Origin: Humitalea rosea
GTDB taxonomy: Bacteria > Pseudomonadota > Alphaproteobacteria > Acetobacterales > Acetobacteraceae
DNA length: 64,000 bases
NCBI RefSeq assembly: GCF_003253705.1
Contig: NZ_QKYU01000019.1
Location: forward strand, 1 to 64,000
Direction: 5' to 3'
Shown here: positions 25,605-34,056 of the stretch, piece after piece
How the letters are laid out: the number at the start of each line of letters is the position of its first letter
Position numbering within the stretch: the first letter of the stretch is position 1
Translations under genes and position numbers: made by a program
The notes under the pieces: generated by a model
Databases searched by the model: none
Told to the model about the DNA's origin: nothing
The model's input: the letters and a program-made list of their open reading frames with translations, nothing else

Positions 25605-26414
25605 TCAGCGCAGGCAGCGCACCAGCACGGTCGAGGCATCGGCGATCTCGCCGGCCTCGGCCGCCGAATGCACGGTGGTGGTCTCGGCCATCGCCGGCGG
25701 CACGCTCAGCCCCTGCAGGAACGCCACCGCCTCGCTGCTCTTGACCGCGAAGTTCACGTTCTGGGGGATGTCGCCGGTGCGCTGCGCGACGCGCTGGGCG
25801 TTGAGCTTGGACACCACGATGCCGACCACATGCCCGCCCAGGTCCAGCAGCGGGCCGCCGGAATTGCCCGGCTGCACCGGCACCGAGATCTGATACTGCC
25901 GCGCATTGTCGCCGATGCCGGTCAGTGCCGAGATGGAGCCCGCCGTCAGCGTCGGCCCCGCCGAGAGCAGCCCGGCGAGGGGGTAGCCATAGGTGATCAC
26001 ATCCTCGCCGCGCCGCACCTCGGGGCCGCTGCGGAAGGCGAGGGTGGGGCCGACATCCTCCTCGGTCGCGATCAGGGCCAGGTCGCGTTCCCGATCGGCG
26101 CGGATCAGCCGGGCATCGACCTCCTGCCCGCCATTCCGGCGCAGGCGGAGGTAGGTGCAGGCCTCGACCACGTGATGGTTGGTCATCACCCGATGCTCGC
26201 CGACGACGAAGCCGCTGCCGCTGCCGATCTGCTGCGCCTGCGGCGGGATCACGCCGGGGGGCAGCACCTCCGGCTTGGGGGGCAGCGCGGCCTGCTCGGC
26301 CCGGGCGCCGCCCTTGCCGGGGCGCTGGCCGCCCTCCTGCTGCTTGCTCTGGCTCAGGGCGGGAGCGGCGGTGGCGAGGCAGAGCAAGGCTGCCAGGATG
26401 GGTGTGGAGCGCAT
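25605..26414 (-). CDS. secreted trypsin-like serine protease (S1/DegP-like, no PDZ)
   Basis: A 269-residue predicted periplasmic protease. I chose the ATG giving MRSTPILAALLCLATAAPALSQ, a clean Sec signal. The catalytic triad is visible: His in VMTNHHVVEAC near 95, Asp in DRERDLALIAT near 123, and Ser in VPVQPGNSGGPLLDL near 193. Unlike DegP/HtrA there is no PDZ domain; a short tail with a terminal Cys follows the protease fold. It lies downstream of radC on the same strand with an 86-bp gap. It may act in envelope quality control or processing. Confidence 0.9.
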   Translation of the reverse strand: MRSTPILAALLCLATAAPALSQSKQQEGGQRPGKGGARAEQAALPPKPEVLPPGVIPPQAQQIGSGSGFVVGEHRVMTNHHVVEACTYLRLRRNGGQEVDARLIRADRERDLALIATEEDVGPTLAFRSGPEVRRGEDVITYGYPLAGLLSAGPTLTAGSISALTGIGDNARQYQISVPVQPGNSGGPLLDLGGHVVGIVVSKLNAQRVAQRTGDIPQNVNFAVKSSEAVAFLQGLSVPPAMAETTTVHSAAEAGEIADASTVLVRCLR

Positions 26415-26500
26415 GGCGGCAGGGTGGGCGTGCCTTTGCCCGGCGGTCAATTGCGCAATAGCGCACAAGCACGTCACAGCGGCGGCGGCCGGGTCACCGC

Positions 26501-27247
26501 CTACAGCAGCCCTTCCCGCCGGAAGGACAGATGCCGCCCGTTGCCGATGATCAGATGGTCATGCAGCGTGATGCCCAGCATCGTCGCCGCCGCCTTGATC
26601 TCCGCCGTCATCTCGATATCGGCGCGCGAGGGCGTGGGATCGCCCGAAGGGTGGTTGTGCACCAGGATCAGCGCCGTCGCCTGCACCTCCAGCGCGCGTT
26701 TGACGACCTCACGCGGATAGACCGGGGTGTGGTTCACCGTGCCGCGGGCCTGGGCCTCATCGGCCAGCAGCCGGTTCTTGCTGTCGAGGAACAGGATGCG
26801 GAACTGCTCCACCTCCTCCCGCGCCAGGGCGGCGGTCAGGTAGTCGATCAGCCGCTGCCAGTTGTTCAGCACCGGCTGCTCGCGCACCTCCTCCCGCATC
26901 AGGCGCAGGGCGGCGCCCTGCACCAGCTTCAGCGCCGCGACCACGCCATCGCCCACATCCTCGACCTGCCGCAGATGCATCGGGCTGGCCGCGATCACCG
27001 CGGCGAAGGAGCCGAAGCGCGCCATGAGCGCCTTGGCCGCGGGCTTGGTGTCGCGGCGCGGGGTCGCGAGGAAGAGCAGCATCTCCAGCATCTCATAGTC
27101 CTGGAGTGCATCCGGCCCCGAGGTCAGCAGGCGCTGGCGCATCCGCGCGCGATGCCCCTCGGGCCCCGGCGCGGGGGAGGCGAGGGGGGCGGCGATGAGG
27201 TCCAGAAGATGGGCATTCGCCTCGGCCATGCCGCGCGGTGGCTTCAT
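26501..27247 (-). CDS. radC: RadC family JAB/JAMM domain protein
   Basis: A 248-residue RadC-type protein. The N-terminal helix-hairpin-helix region (LQDYEMLEMLLFLATPRRDTK; GSFAAVIAASPMHL) is followed by the JAMM metalloprotease-like domain with the ligands in LVHNHPSGDPTPSRAD near 193-208. The fold is a predicted zinc isopeptidase or nuclease, and the old link with DNA repair is not supported in E. coli. A Met at residue 7 is an alternative start. Upstream lies a four-copy 15-bp tandem repeat (27254-27313). Confidence 0.93.
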   Translation of the reverse strand: MKPPRGMAEANAHLLDLIAAPLASPAPGPEGHRARMRQRLLTSGPDALQDYEMLEMLLFLATPRRDTKPAAKALMARFGSFAAVIAASPMHLRQVEDVGDGVVAALKLVQGAALRLMREEVREQPVLNNWQRLIDYLTAALAREEVEQFRILFLDSKNRLLADEAQARGTVNHTPVYPREVVKRALEVQATALILVHNHPSGDPTPSRADIEMTAEIKAAATMLGITLHDHLIIGNGRHLSFRREGLL

Positions 27248-27253
27248 CCGGCC

Positions 27254-27313
27254 GGGGCCGAGCAGATCGGGGCCGAGCAGATCGGGGCCGAGCAGATCGG
27301 GGCCGGGCGGATC
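27254..27313. repeat. 15-bp tandem repeat, four copies
   Basis: GGGGCCGAGCAGATC is repeated at 27254-27268, 27269-27283, 27284-27298 and, with two changes, 27299-27313. The array ends 7 bp upstream of the radC ATG on the opposite side, so it lies in the radC leader. Repeat number could vary by slippage and alter radC expression. In one frame it would encode a repeating SARPR peptide, but that ORF has no other support. Confidence 0.9.
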
Positions 27314-27383
27314 GGGGCATGCGGGGCGCAGGTCATTCCGAAAGCGAAAGCCCTGCGCCCCGCCGCGTCAAGCCGGGCCGGGG

Positions 27384-27845
27384 TTAATGGGCATGCGCCG
27401 GGGCGGCGGCGCCGGCGCGTTCCACCGCGAGTTCCACGGTGACATCACCGCCGCGCTCGAAATGCAGGGTGATCGGCACGCGTGCGCCCGGCTGCAGCGC
27501 CGCCGTCAGGTTGACCAGCATGAGGTGCAGCCCGCCGGGCTTCAGCTCCACCGTCTCGCCGGGGGTCACCGGGATATCGGTGACGGGGCGCATCCGCATC
27601 ACCGCGCCCTCATGGATATGGGTGTGCAGTTCCACCCGCTCGGCGGCGGGGCTGCTGGCGGAGAGCAGGCGGTCGGCCGCCCCGGTGGTGCGCAGGGTCA
27701 TGTAGCCGGCGCCCGTCCGCCCGGCGGGGGCGGCGCGGGACCAGGGGTGGCCGATCTCGACCTCACCCGCGGTGTAGCTGTGGGCGAAGGCGGGCAGCGC
27801 CGCCAAGGTGATGGCGGCGGTCAGGAACTGTCGGCGTGCGAACAT
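27384..27845 (-). CDS. periplasmic copper chaperone PCu(A)C
   Basis: A 153-residue periplasmic Cu(I) chaperone for cytochrome oxidase CuA assembly. The signal peptide MFARRQFLTAAITLAALPAFA is clear. The PCu(A)C copper motif is seen: His and Met in VELHTHIHEGAVMRMRPV near 73-89 and the HxM pair in LKPGGLHLMLVNL near 101-113. A C-terminal His tail (APAHAH) may add a metal site. The gene follows a DUF2946 gene on the same strand, a frequent pairing in copper-handling operons, so both probably serve copper delivery. Confidence 0.92.
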   Translation of the reverse strand: MFARRQFLTAAITLAALPAFAHSYTAGEVEIGHPWSRAAPAGRTGAGYMTLRTTGAADRLLSASSPAAERVELHTHIHEGAVMRMRPVTDIPVTPGETVELKPGGLHLMLVNLTAALQPGARVPITLHFERGGDVTVELAVERAGAAAPAHAH

Positions 27846-27887
27846 GGTGGGAAATCCTCGTCGTGATGCGTGGGGTCCAGTGGCGCG

Positions 27888-28262
27888 TCAGACGAGGAAG
27901 GGTGGTCCCGTGGGGGCATAGGGCGGTGCGCGGGCGCCGGGCCGCAGCCCGGCCTCGGCGACCGGATGCGGCGGGTCGAGCAGCACGCCCCAGGCCAGGC
28001 TCGGCAGCCGGACCGGCACCAGCAGCGGCACATCCGGCAGCGCGTGGCAGACGGCGCAGACGGCATCCGTGACCGGTGCCTCATCCGTATCGAGGTGCAG
28101 CAGCCGCAGCCCGTCGGCGCTGCAGATCTCGATCGTCAGCCCCTGACCGAACCCATGCCCGGCGCGCAGGCAATGCGAGGCCGCGAGCCCCGAGTGCCAC
28201 AGCAGCAGCGCCGCCAGGACCCAGGCCAGGCGCGCGTTCAGAGGGGCGGGAAGACGAGGCAT
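27888..28262 (-). CDS. DUF2946 domain protein (copper-associated)
   Basis: A 124-residue protein. I chose the ATG giving MPRLPAPLNARLAWVL, whose hydrophobic LAWVLAALLLWHSGLAA segment serves as signal or anchor; longer open reading upstream is low-complexity. DUF2946 traits visible are the early His, two Cys clusters (IEICSADG, DAVCAVCHALPD) and the C-terminal RAPPYAPTGPPF motif. The Cys/His pattern suggests metal or heme binding. It is 42 bp upstream of PCu(A)C and so may share its operon. Confidence 0.8.
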   Translation of the reverse strand: MPRLPAPLNARLAWVLAALLLWHSGLAASHCLRAGHGFGQGLTIEICSADGLRLLHLDTDEAPVTDAVCAVCHALPDVPLLVPVRLPSLAWGVLLDPPHPVAEAGLRPGARAPPYAPTGPPFLV

Positions 28263-28311
28263 TGCGGGGCGGATGTAGCCCAGCCCCCCCGCCTTGGCCA
28301 TGCGGGCTGGC

Positions 28312-29514
28312 CTACCGCGCGGCGCCGCTGGCCAGCATCGCCTCGATCTCGGCCGGATCGCAGCCGGCCTCGCGCAGCACTTCTGCGGTGTGCTGGCCGA
28401 GGGTGGGGCTGGGCAGCGACCCCTCCCGCATCCCACCGCCGAACTGGTTGGCGGGCCGGAACCGCTTGAGCTTGCCCTCGGTCGGGTGGTTCTCCTCGGT
28501 GAAGAAGCCGACGTCGTTCAGATGCGGGTCGTCCGGCAGCCCCTCCAGGGTCGAGCAGGGCATCGCCGGCACATCCGCCTTGCTCAGGATCTCCAGCCAT
28601 TCCGCCGTGGTCTTCTGGCGCAGCGCCTCGGCGCGGATGGCGAAGTATTCCGGGGTATGGGCGGTGCGGGTGGTGACGGAGACGAAGCGCGGATCGTCCT
28701 TCAGCTCCGGCCGCCCGATCGCGGCGAAGAGGCCGAAGGCCTGGGCATTGGTATTGGCGCTGATCGAGATGTAGCCGTCCTTGGTCGGCAGCGGCCGCGC
28801 ATCCGGGGAGAGCAGGCGCTGGTCGCCAGGGGCCCCGAGCGGCGGGTCGTAGCTCATGGCGCCCATGTGCTCGGCCATGACGAAACCGGCCATGTTCTCG
28901 AACATCGGCACCTCGATCGCCTCGCCGACGCCGGTCTTCTCCCGGCGGTAGAGCGCGAAGCCGATGCATTGGGCCGCGGTCAGCCCGCAGATGTGGTCGG
29001 CCATCACCATGGGCACATAGCGCGGCGTGCCATTGGACTGGGTGAAGGTGCCGGCGACGCCGGAGACGCCCTGGATCACCGTGTCATAGGCCGGCTTGTC
29101 GCAATACCGCCCGCCACGGCCGAAGCCGAGGATGGTGCAATGGATCAGTTTTGGCGCCCGCGCGTGCAGCGCCTCGAAGCCGAAGCCGAGGCGGTCCAGC
29201 GCCGCGGGGCGGATGTTGGTGACGAAGACATCCGCGCCCTCGATCAGCCGCAGCATCGCGGCCCGCGCCTCGGGGCGCTTGAGGTCCAGGCAGACCGAAC
29301 GCTTGTTGCGGTTGAAGTTGATGAACTTGCCGTTCATCCCCGGATTGCGCCCGCGCCCGCCAAGGGTGCGGAGCAGGTCGCCCTCCGGCGCCTCGATCTT
29401 GATGACCTCCGCCCCCTGGTCCGCCAGGGTCCGGGTGCAGATCGGCCCGACCACGACGCTGGTCAGATCGACCACGCGCACCCCCGCCAGCGGGCCGTTG
29501 TTGGCCCCGCTCAT
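28312..29514 (-). CDS. CaiB/BaiF family CoA-transferase
   Basis: A 400-residue class III CoA-transferase that moves CoA between carboxylates through a mixed anhydride. Family features are GVRVVDLTSVVVGPICTRTLADQGAEVIKIE at the N-terminus, RNKRSVCLDLK, and the catalytic Asp in KPAYDTVIQGVSG near 168. The gene overlaps the following dehydratase gene by ATGA (29511-29514), and the two run leftward together. The pair resembles mesaconyl/itaconyl-type CoA modules, where a class III transferase feeds a hydratase, but the actual acid cannot be inferred. Confidence 0.92.
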   Translation of the reverse strand: MSGANNGPLAGVRVVDLTSVVVGPICTRTLADQGAEVIKIEAPEGDLLRTLGGRGRNPGMNGKFINFNRNKRSVCLDLKRPEARAAMLRLIEGADVFVTNIRPAALDRLGFGFEALHARAPKLIHCTILGFGRGGRYCDKPAYDTVIQGVSGVAGTFTQSNGTPRYVPMVMADHICGLTAAQCIGFALYRREKTGVGEAIEVPMFENMAGFVMAEHMGAMSYDPPLGAPGDQRLLSPDARPLPTKDGYISISANTNAQAFGLFAAIGRPELKDDPRFVSVTTRTAHTPEYFAIRAEALRQKTTAEWLEILSKADVPAMPCSTLEGLPDDPHLNDVGFFTEENHPTEGKLKRFRPANQFGGGMREGSLPSPTLGQHTAEVLREAGCDPAEIEAMLASGAAR

Positions 29515-30344
29515 GCCGCGAACTCCGCCGTCGCATCGACGGCGAGGCCCCCGGCGTCATCCACCGCCCAGAGCCGGATCGCCCCGGTATCGCCATCGCC
29601 CGCCAGGGTCACCGCCCGGCCGCAGAACAGCGGGCGCATGTTGCGCGCGCCGAAGGCGGCGAGCGGGCCGCCGCGCCGCGCCGCCGCCTCGGCCAGCAGC
29701 AGATGGGTCAAGCCCCCGTTCACGACCAGCGCGGGATAGCCTTCCTCGCCGCGCACGTAATCGGCGTCGTAGTGGATGCGGTGGCCGTTGAAGGTGATGG
29801 CGGAGTAGCGGAACAGCATCACCTGGTCCGGGGTCGCCACGTCGCTCCAGGCGGCAGAGGCGGGCGGGGCCTGGGCGGCGGCGGTCGCGGAGGCGGCGCC
29901 GGGGGCGACGGCCTCGCGATACACCACATCCTGCTCCTCCGAGACCAGCAGCACGCCCTCGGCGGCGATGTCATGGCGCAGGGTCACGAAGACCATGGGG
30001 CCGGTGCGGCCGGTCTTTTCGGTGATGGCGGCGATGGTGGTTGTTCGCGTGGCCTCGGCGCCCAGCGGCAGGGGGGCCAGGAAGCGCGCGCGGCGGCCGG
30101 CGAACATGCGGCGGGGCAAAGGGATCGGTGGCAGGAACTCGCCCTTCCGCGGATGCCCGTCGGGGCCGAGGCCGGATTGCGGCGCGATGTCGGGGAAGAA
30201 CATCGCCTGCCAATGCGCCGGCAGGCTGTCCGGCACGGGATCGGGGGGCAGGTCCAGCAGGGCGCGGATGCGCCGCACGGCGGGGGCGGTGAAGCTGTCG
30301 GTCACCACGCGGCTGCGGCCGATCCAGCCCTGCATGTCGTTCAT
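29511..30344 (-). CDS. FAS1-like/MaoC dehydratase-type protein
   Basis: A 277-residue double-hotdog protein of the MaoC type. I start at MNDMQGWIGRS, which follows AGGAGAG; longer frames give a Cys-rich, unsupported leader. The N-terminal FAS1-like dehydratase part has MFFPDIAPQSGLGPDGHPRKG and LPRRMFAGRR, and the C-terminal half has LMFRYSAITFNGHRIHYDADY-like FNGHRIHYD, the active-site loop of R-hydratases (Asp/His). It probably hydrates an enoyl-CoA made by the coupled CoA-transferase, as in mesaconyl-C4-CoA hydratase. Specific substrate unknown. Confidence 0.85.
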   Translation of the reverse strand: MNDMQGWIGRSRVVTDSFTAPAVRRIRALLDLPPDPVPDSLPAHWQAMFFPDIAPQSGLGPDGHPRKGEFLPPIPLPRRMFAGRRARFLAPLPLGAEATRTTTIAAITEKTGRTGPMVFVTLRHDIAAEGVLLVSEEQDVVYREAVAPGAASATAAAQAPPASAAWSDVATPDQVMLFRYSAITFNGHRIHYDADYVRGEEGYPALVVNGGLTHLLLAEAAARRGGPLAAFGARNMRPLFCGRAVTLAGDGDTGAIRLWAVDDAGGLAVDATAEFAA

Positions 30345-30454
30345 CAAGAATTTCTCTCCTGCGCCAAACCCCGCTGGGGGAATTGTCTTTAGGCAATCGC
30401 CGTGGGCTTGCGTAGCACCGCCCTTCGCATCGACCATCCGCGACGAAGGCAAGG

Positions 30455-31654
30455 ATGGGGAACGCCGATGGCCAGAGGCCCAAGCGCATGAGCGGCACAC
30501 TCGCGGCCGAGGCCGCGGAACTCGCCTTCCCCGGCCTGTCGGAGGAGGAGATCCTGGACCTGCGCGAGGCGCGGCGCTGGCGCTTTTTCGCCGCCCATGG
30601 CGATCCTGCCCGATTCGCAGGCCTGCTCTCGATCCCGGATCTGGACGCCTTCCTGCGCACCGAGGCCGCCCGCGCCCCCCGCATCGCCATGGCCGACAAT
30701 GGCCGCAAGGGCAGCGCCGGGGTGCCGGAGGAGGATTGGGCCTTCGAGGATGGCCGGGTGGATCTGGTGCGGTTCTTCGCCCTGTTCGACGCCGGCGCGA
30801 CCCTGGTGGTCAGCCAGTTCCACGAGTTGAACGAGCCGCTGGCCCGGTTCTGCCGGGGGCTGGAGCGGCTGTTCCTGCATGGCGCCCAGGCGAACATCTA
30901 TCTGACCCCGCCCGGCGCGCAGGGCTTTCGGCCGCATTTCGACACGCATGACGTGCTGGTGCTCCAGGTCGCCGGGCACAAGGACTGGCGCGTCTGGGAC
31001 GGCCAGCCGGTGCCCGACCCGACCCGTCGCACCCCCTGGCGCAACCAGGCGGTGCCGGAGGGCGAGCCGCTGCCGATCCCGCTGCATCCGGGCGATGTGC
31101 TCTATATCCCGCGCGGCATCATGCATGACGCCGCCACCCAGCCGGGGGGCGAGCCCAGCCTGCACATCACCATCGGCCTGCTGGAACCCTGCTGGGCCGA
31201 GGGCATCCGCCGCATCCTCGACATCGCCGAGGAACAGGACCCCGCGTTCCGCGCCGCGATCCCGACCTGGCGCATCGGCGAGCAGGGTTTTGCGGCCGGC
31301 GTCGCGGGGCTGGTCCAGAAGCTTGCCAGCCCCGAATTGATGGAGGCGCTCTCGGTCGCCCTGCTCGACCGTCTGGCGGCGGAGCGGTTGCAGATGCCGC
31401 ATCGTGGGCTGCTGGCGCCCCCGCCCTTGCGGGAGCAGCGGATGCGGTTGTCGGATGCGATGCACACCACGGTCGTGCCGCTGCCGGATGGCGGCGCCTC
31501 GCTGCGCTATGGCGGCGGCGCGCTGCCGCTCACGGCCGAGCAGCTCGGCTGGTTGCAGGGGTTGGAGGCGACTGCCTCATCCGTGGACCTGCCGGGCGAT
31601 GCCTGGCCATTTCTCTGCCAGCTTCACGCCCTCGGGCTGCTGGAACCGGGCTGA
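30455..31654 (+). CDS. JmjC/cupin-4 domain oxygenase (RoxA-like)
   Basis: A 399-residue 2-oxoglutarate/Fe(II)-dependent oxygenase of the cupin-4/JmjC group. The iron site is visible as HFDTHDVLVLQ (HxD near 163-165) and the later histidine in YIPRGIMHDAA near 226. The AIYLTPPG-type ANIYLTPPGAQGF strand and a C-terminal winged-helix-like tail with FLCQLHALGLLEP fit ribosomal oxygenases (RoxA/YcfD and MINA/NO66 relatives), which hydroxylate ribosomal proteins. The ATG at 30455 has GAAGG five bases before it; one at 30488 is an alternative. It is divergent from the dehydratase gene. The target protein is not shown by sequence. Confidence 0.85.
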   Translation: MGNADGQRPKRMSGTLAAEAAELAFPGLSEEEILDLREARRWRFFAAHGDPARFAGLLSIPDLDAFLRTEAARAPRIAMADNGRKGSAGVPEEDWAFEDGRVDLVRFFALFDAGATLVVSQFHELNEPLARFCRGLERLFLHGAQANIYLTPPGAQGFRPHFDTHDVLVLQVAGHKDWRVWDGQPVPDPTRRTPWRNQAVPEGEPLPIPLHPGDVLYIPRGIMHDAATQPGGEPSLHITIGLLEPCWAEGIRRILDIAEEQDPAFRAAIPTWRIGEQGFAAGVAGLVQKLASPELMEALSVALLDRLAAERLQMPHRGLLAPPPLREQRMRLSDAMHTTVVPLPDGGASLRYGGGALPLTAEQLGWLQGLEATASSVDLPGDAWPFLCQLHALGLLEPG

Positions 31655-31719
31655 CGCCCCTTTCCGATCCGGCCGGAATCCGCCCATGCTGTTGCGGTGC
31701 GGCAGGCGAGAAGGTGCGG

Positions 31720-32691
31720 ATGATGCAGATCGGTCGGCGGGTTTTGGGCGGCGCGGCCCTGGCCTTCGCGGTGGGGCGGCAGGCGGCGGCCCAAGGCAAC
31801 TGGCCCGACCGGCCGCTGCGCTGGATCGTGGGCTACCCGCCGGGCGGCGCCTCGGATGCTTTCGCGCGGCTGATCGCGGCGCAGATGTCGCCACGGCTCG
31901 GGCAGAATGTCGTGGTGGAGAACCGGCCGGGCGGCGGGGCCGTGCTGGCCTCGGACACCGTGGCCCGGGCGCCGGGCGACGGGAACACCTGGCTGCACGT
32001 GGACAATGGCATCCTCGTCTATAACCCGGCGCTGTATTCGCGCCTGCCCTACAACCCCGACCGGGACTTTACCGGCGTTGGCTTCATCGGGCGCTTCCCG
32101 CTCTACATCGTGGTGCGGCCGGACAGTGCGATCCAGGATTTCGCCGGGCTGGTGGCGCAGGGGCGGGTGCGGCCGGTGACCTATGGCTCCCCCGCCGTCG
32201 CCTCGCCGCATCATCTGGCGATGGAGCTGGTCAAGCGCCGCACCGGCCTCCTGGCCGAGCACGTCCCCTATCGCGGCGGGCCGGCGGCGATGCAGGATCT
32301 GCTGGCCGGCAGTCTGGAATCCGTGGTGATCGACACCGCGACCGGCCTGCCCTTCATCCGTGAGGGCAAGGTGCGGGCGCTGGCCGTGATGTCCGACGCG
32401 CGCAGCCCGCTGGCCGACCAGGTGCCGACCTTGAAGGAACTGGGCCACGACGCCGTCGCCTATGGCTGGCAGGGCATCAGCGTCAGTGCCGCGACGCCGC
32501 CCGCCGTCATCGCCCGGCTGAACCTGGAACTGCGCAACGCCGTCGCCTCCGAGGACATCGCCAAGCGGATGCGCGACCTGGGGATCGAGGCCACCCCGCT
32601 GTCGCCGGCCGAGTTCAACGCCTTTGTGGCAGGGGAGAATGCGCTGTGGCGGCCATTGATCCGGGAGCTGGGCATCAAGCTCGACAGCTGA
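31720..32691 (+). CDS. tripartite tricarboxylate transporter substrate-binding protein (TctC/Bug family)
   Basis: A 323-residue Bug receptor. The ATG at 31720 is five bases after GAGAAGG and gives MMQIGRRVLGGAALAFAVGR, a Tat/Sec-type signal. Motifs are RPLRWIVGYPPGGASDAFAR, VVVENRPGGGAVLA, and VPYRGGPAAMQDLLAG. No membrane subunits lie nearby. Its 3' end overlaps the next gene by 46 nt. The ligand is probably a carboxylate, but nothing in the neighbourhood identifies it. Confidence 0.92.
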   Translation: MMQIGRRVLGGAALAFAVGRQAAAQGNWPDRPLRWIVGYPPGGASDAFARLIAAQMSPRLGQNVVVENRPGGGAVLASDTVARAPGDGNTWLHVDNGILVYNPALYSRLPYNPDRDFTGVGFIGRFPLYIVVRPDSAIQDFAGLVAQGRVRPVTYGSPAVASPHHLAMELVKRRTGLLAEHVPYRGGPAAMQDLLAGSLESVVIDTATGLPFIREGKVRALAVMSDARSPLADQVPTLKELGHDAVAYGWQGISVSAATPPAVIARLNLELRNAVASEDIAKRMRDLGIEATPLSPAEFNAFVAGENALWRPLIRELGIKLDS

Positions 32692-33539
32692 AACGCCGCG
32701 CGCTGCTCGGCGCGGCCCTCGCCGCGCCGGCGCTGGGCGCGCGAGCCGCCACCGGCTCCTACCGCATCGAGGTGCCCGAGCCGAGCGGCGTCACCGACGC
32801 GCCGCTGCCGCTCTGGCTGCACCGGCCCGCGGGCTGGCGCCCGGGCGGGCGCATCCTGGTGGTGATGCACGGGCTGCGCCGCGATGCCGATGCCTATCGC
32901 GACGCCTGGGCGCCGCTGGCCGAGGCGCAGGAGCTGCTTCTCGTGGTGCCGGAGTTCTCCGCGACAAAATTCCCCGGCGGGGCCTGGTACAATCTCGGCG
33001 GGGCCGGCGATGGCCAGCCGCGGGAGGCGTGGTCCTTCTTCGCGCTGGACCGCGCCATCGCCTCGCTGCGGGCCGAGCTGTCCTCGCCGGGTGGCGGCTT
33101 CGCGCTCTACGGCCATTCGGCCGGGGCGCAATTCGTCCATCGCTATCTGCTGATGACCGGGGCGCCGCAGGTGCAACGGCTGGTGATCGCCAATGCCGGC
33201 TCCTACACGCTGCCGGTCTTCGACCGCCCCTACCCCGAGGGGCTGGAGGGGACCGCGGCCACGCCGGAGGGGCTGCGTTTGGCCTTCGCCCGGCCGGTGA
33301 CCGTGGCGCTTGGCGAGCGGGACATCGACCCCCACCACCCGGCCCTGCCGCAACAGCCCTGGGCCATGGCGCAGGGCCCCTATCGCCTCGCCCGCGGGCT
33401 GAATTTTCTGGAAGTGGCGCGGCGGACCGCGCTGGAGATGGGCGCCCCCTTCGCCTGGCAGGTGCGGATGGTGCCCGGCGTCGGGCATTCCAATAGCAGC
33501 ATGGCCGAGGCGCTGGCCCCGCTGCTGGGAGCGGGCTGA
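32646..33539 (+). CDS. secreted alpha/beta hydrolase-like protein
   Basis: A 297-residue protein with the GTG start placed 8 nt after AGGGGAG, inside the previous gene. The RRALLGAALAAPALGARA segment is a Tat-like signal. The alpha/beta-hydrolase strands are seen in GRILVVMHGLRRDADAY near 60 and the nucleophile elbow FALYGHSAGAQFVHRY near 150 (GHSAG), with a distal Asp in LGERDIDPHHPA near 222 and His in VPGVGHSNSS near 280. It resembles PHB depolymerase or feruloyl-esterase-like secreted lipases. The gene overlaps the TctC gene by 46 nt. Start position is the main doubt. Confidence 0.75.
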   Translation: MAAIDPGAGHQARQLKRRALLGAALAAPALGARAATGSYRIEVPEPSGVTDAPLPLWLHRPAGWRPGGRILVVMHGLRRDADAYRDAWAPLAEAQELLLVVPEFSATKFPGGAWYNLGGAGDGQPREAWSFFALDRAIASLRAELSSPGGGFALYGHSAGAQFVHRYLLMTGAPQVQRLVIANAGSYTLPVFDRPYPEGLEGTAATPEGLRLAFARPVTVALGERDIDPHHPALPQQPWAMAQGPYRLARGLNFLEVARRTALEMGAPFAWQVRMVPGVGHSNSSMAEALAPLLGAG

Positions 33540-33611
33540 GCCGGGCAGGCCGGCACGCCGGTCGCACTGCCTGCCTTGCGCCGGATCGCGGCGCGATGGC
33601 GAAGGAGGCAC

Positions 33612-34049
33612 ATGATGATCGCAAGCGCCGGCGGGGCGGGCATGGATATGGCCCAGATCCGCGAGATTCGGGCCCAGTTGTTCAAGAAGGCCGATGCCGA
33701 CCAGAGCGGCGGCCTCACCCTCAGCGAGTTCACCGCTTTGGGGCAGAGCCTGCCGGGCGGCCCGGCAGCAACGGCCGGGACCTCGGCAACCGATGCCGCC
33801 CAGGCCATGTTCTCGCGGCGGGACACGGACGGCGATGGCTCCCTGACCGAAGCCGAGATGGACGTGCGACGCCCCCCCGAAGGCGGCGGGCTCGGGCCGG
33901 ATGTGCTGGCGGCGCTGTTCGGGCAGCAGGAGAGCAGCCAGGCCGCGACCGGTGGCGGTCAGGTTCAGGCGCTGATGCAGCAGTTGCTGCGAAGCTTGCA
34001 GCAGAATGGCGGCCGGTCGGCGGCGGCGTCCGCGCCGCTCTCGGCCTGA
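33612..34049 (+). CDS. EF-hand calcium-binding protein
   Basis: A 145-residue cytosolic or exported protein with two EF-hand loops: DADQSGGLTLSE (about 30-41) and DTDGDGSLTEAE (about 74-85), each with the Asp at position 1 and Glu at position 12. A Gln-rich C-terminal helix follows. No signal peptide is visible. The ATG at 33612 is preceded by GGAGG at 33604-33608; the next ATG (33615) has better spacing. It ends 7 bp from the convergent VUT transporter gene. Calcium sensing or buffering is likely; partners unknown. Confidence 0.88.
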   Translation: MMIASAGGAGMDMAQIREIRAQLFKKADADQSGGLTLSEFTALGQSLPGGPAATAGTSATDAAQAMFSRRDTDGDGSLTEAEMDVRRPPEGGGLGPDVLAALFGQQESSQAATGGGQVQALMQQLLRSLQQNGGRSAAASAPLSA

Positions 34050-34056
34050 CCGCGTC

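Noticed and set aside
27254-27313. Tandem repeat considered as a CRISPR array
   Set aside because: Units are contiguous without spacers, 15 bp long, and there are no cas genes.
27093-27320. SARPR-repeat peptide encoded by the 15-bp repeat
   Set aside because: It overlaps radC in another frame and has no SD or conserved context.
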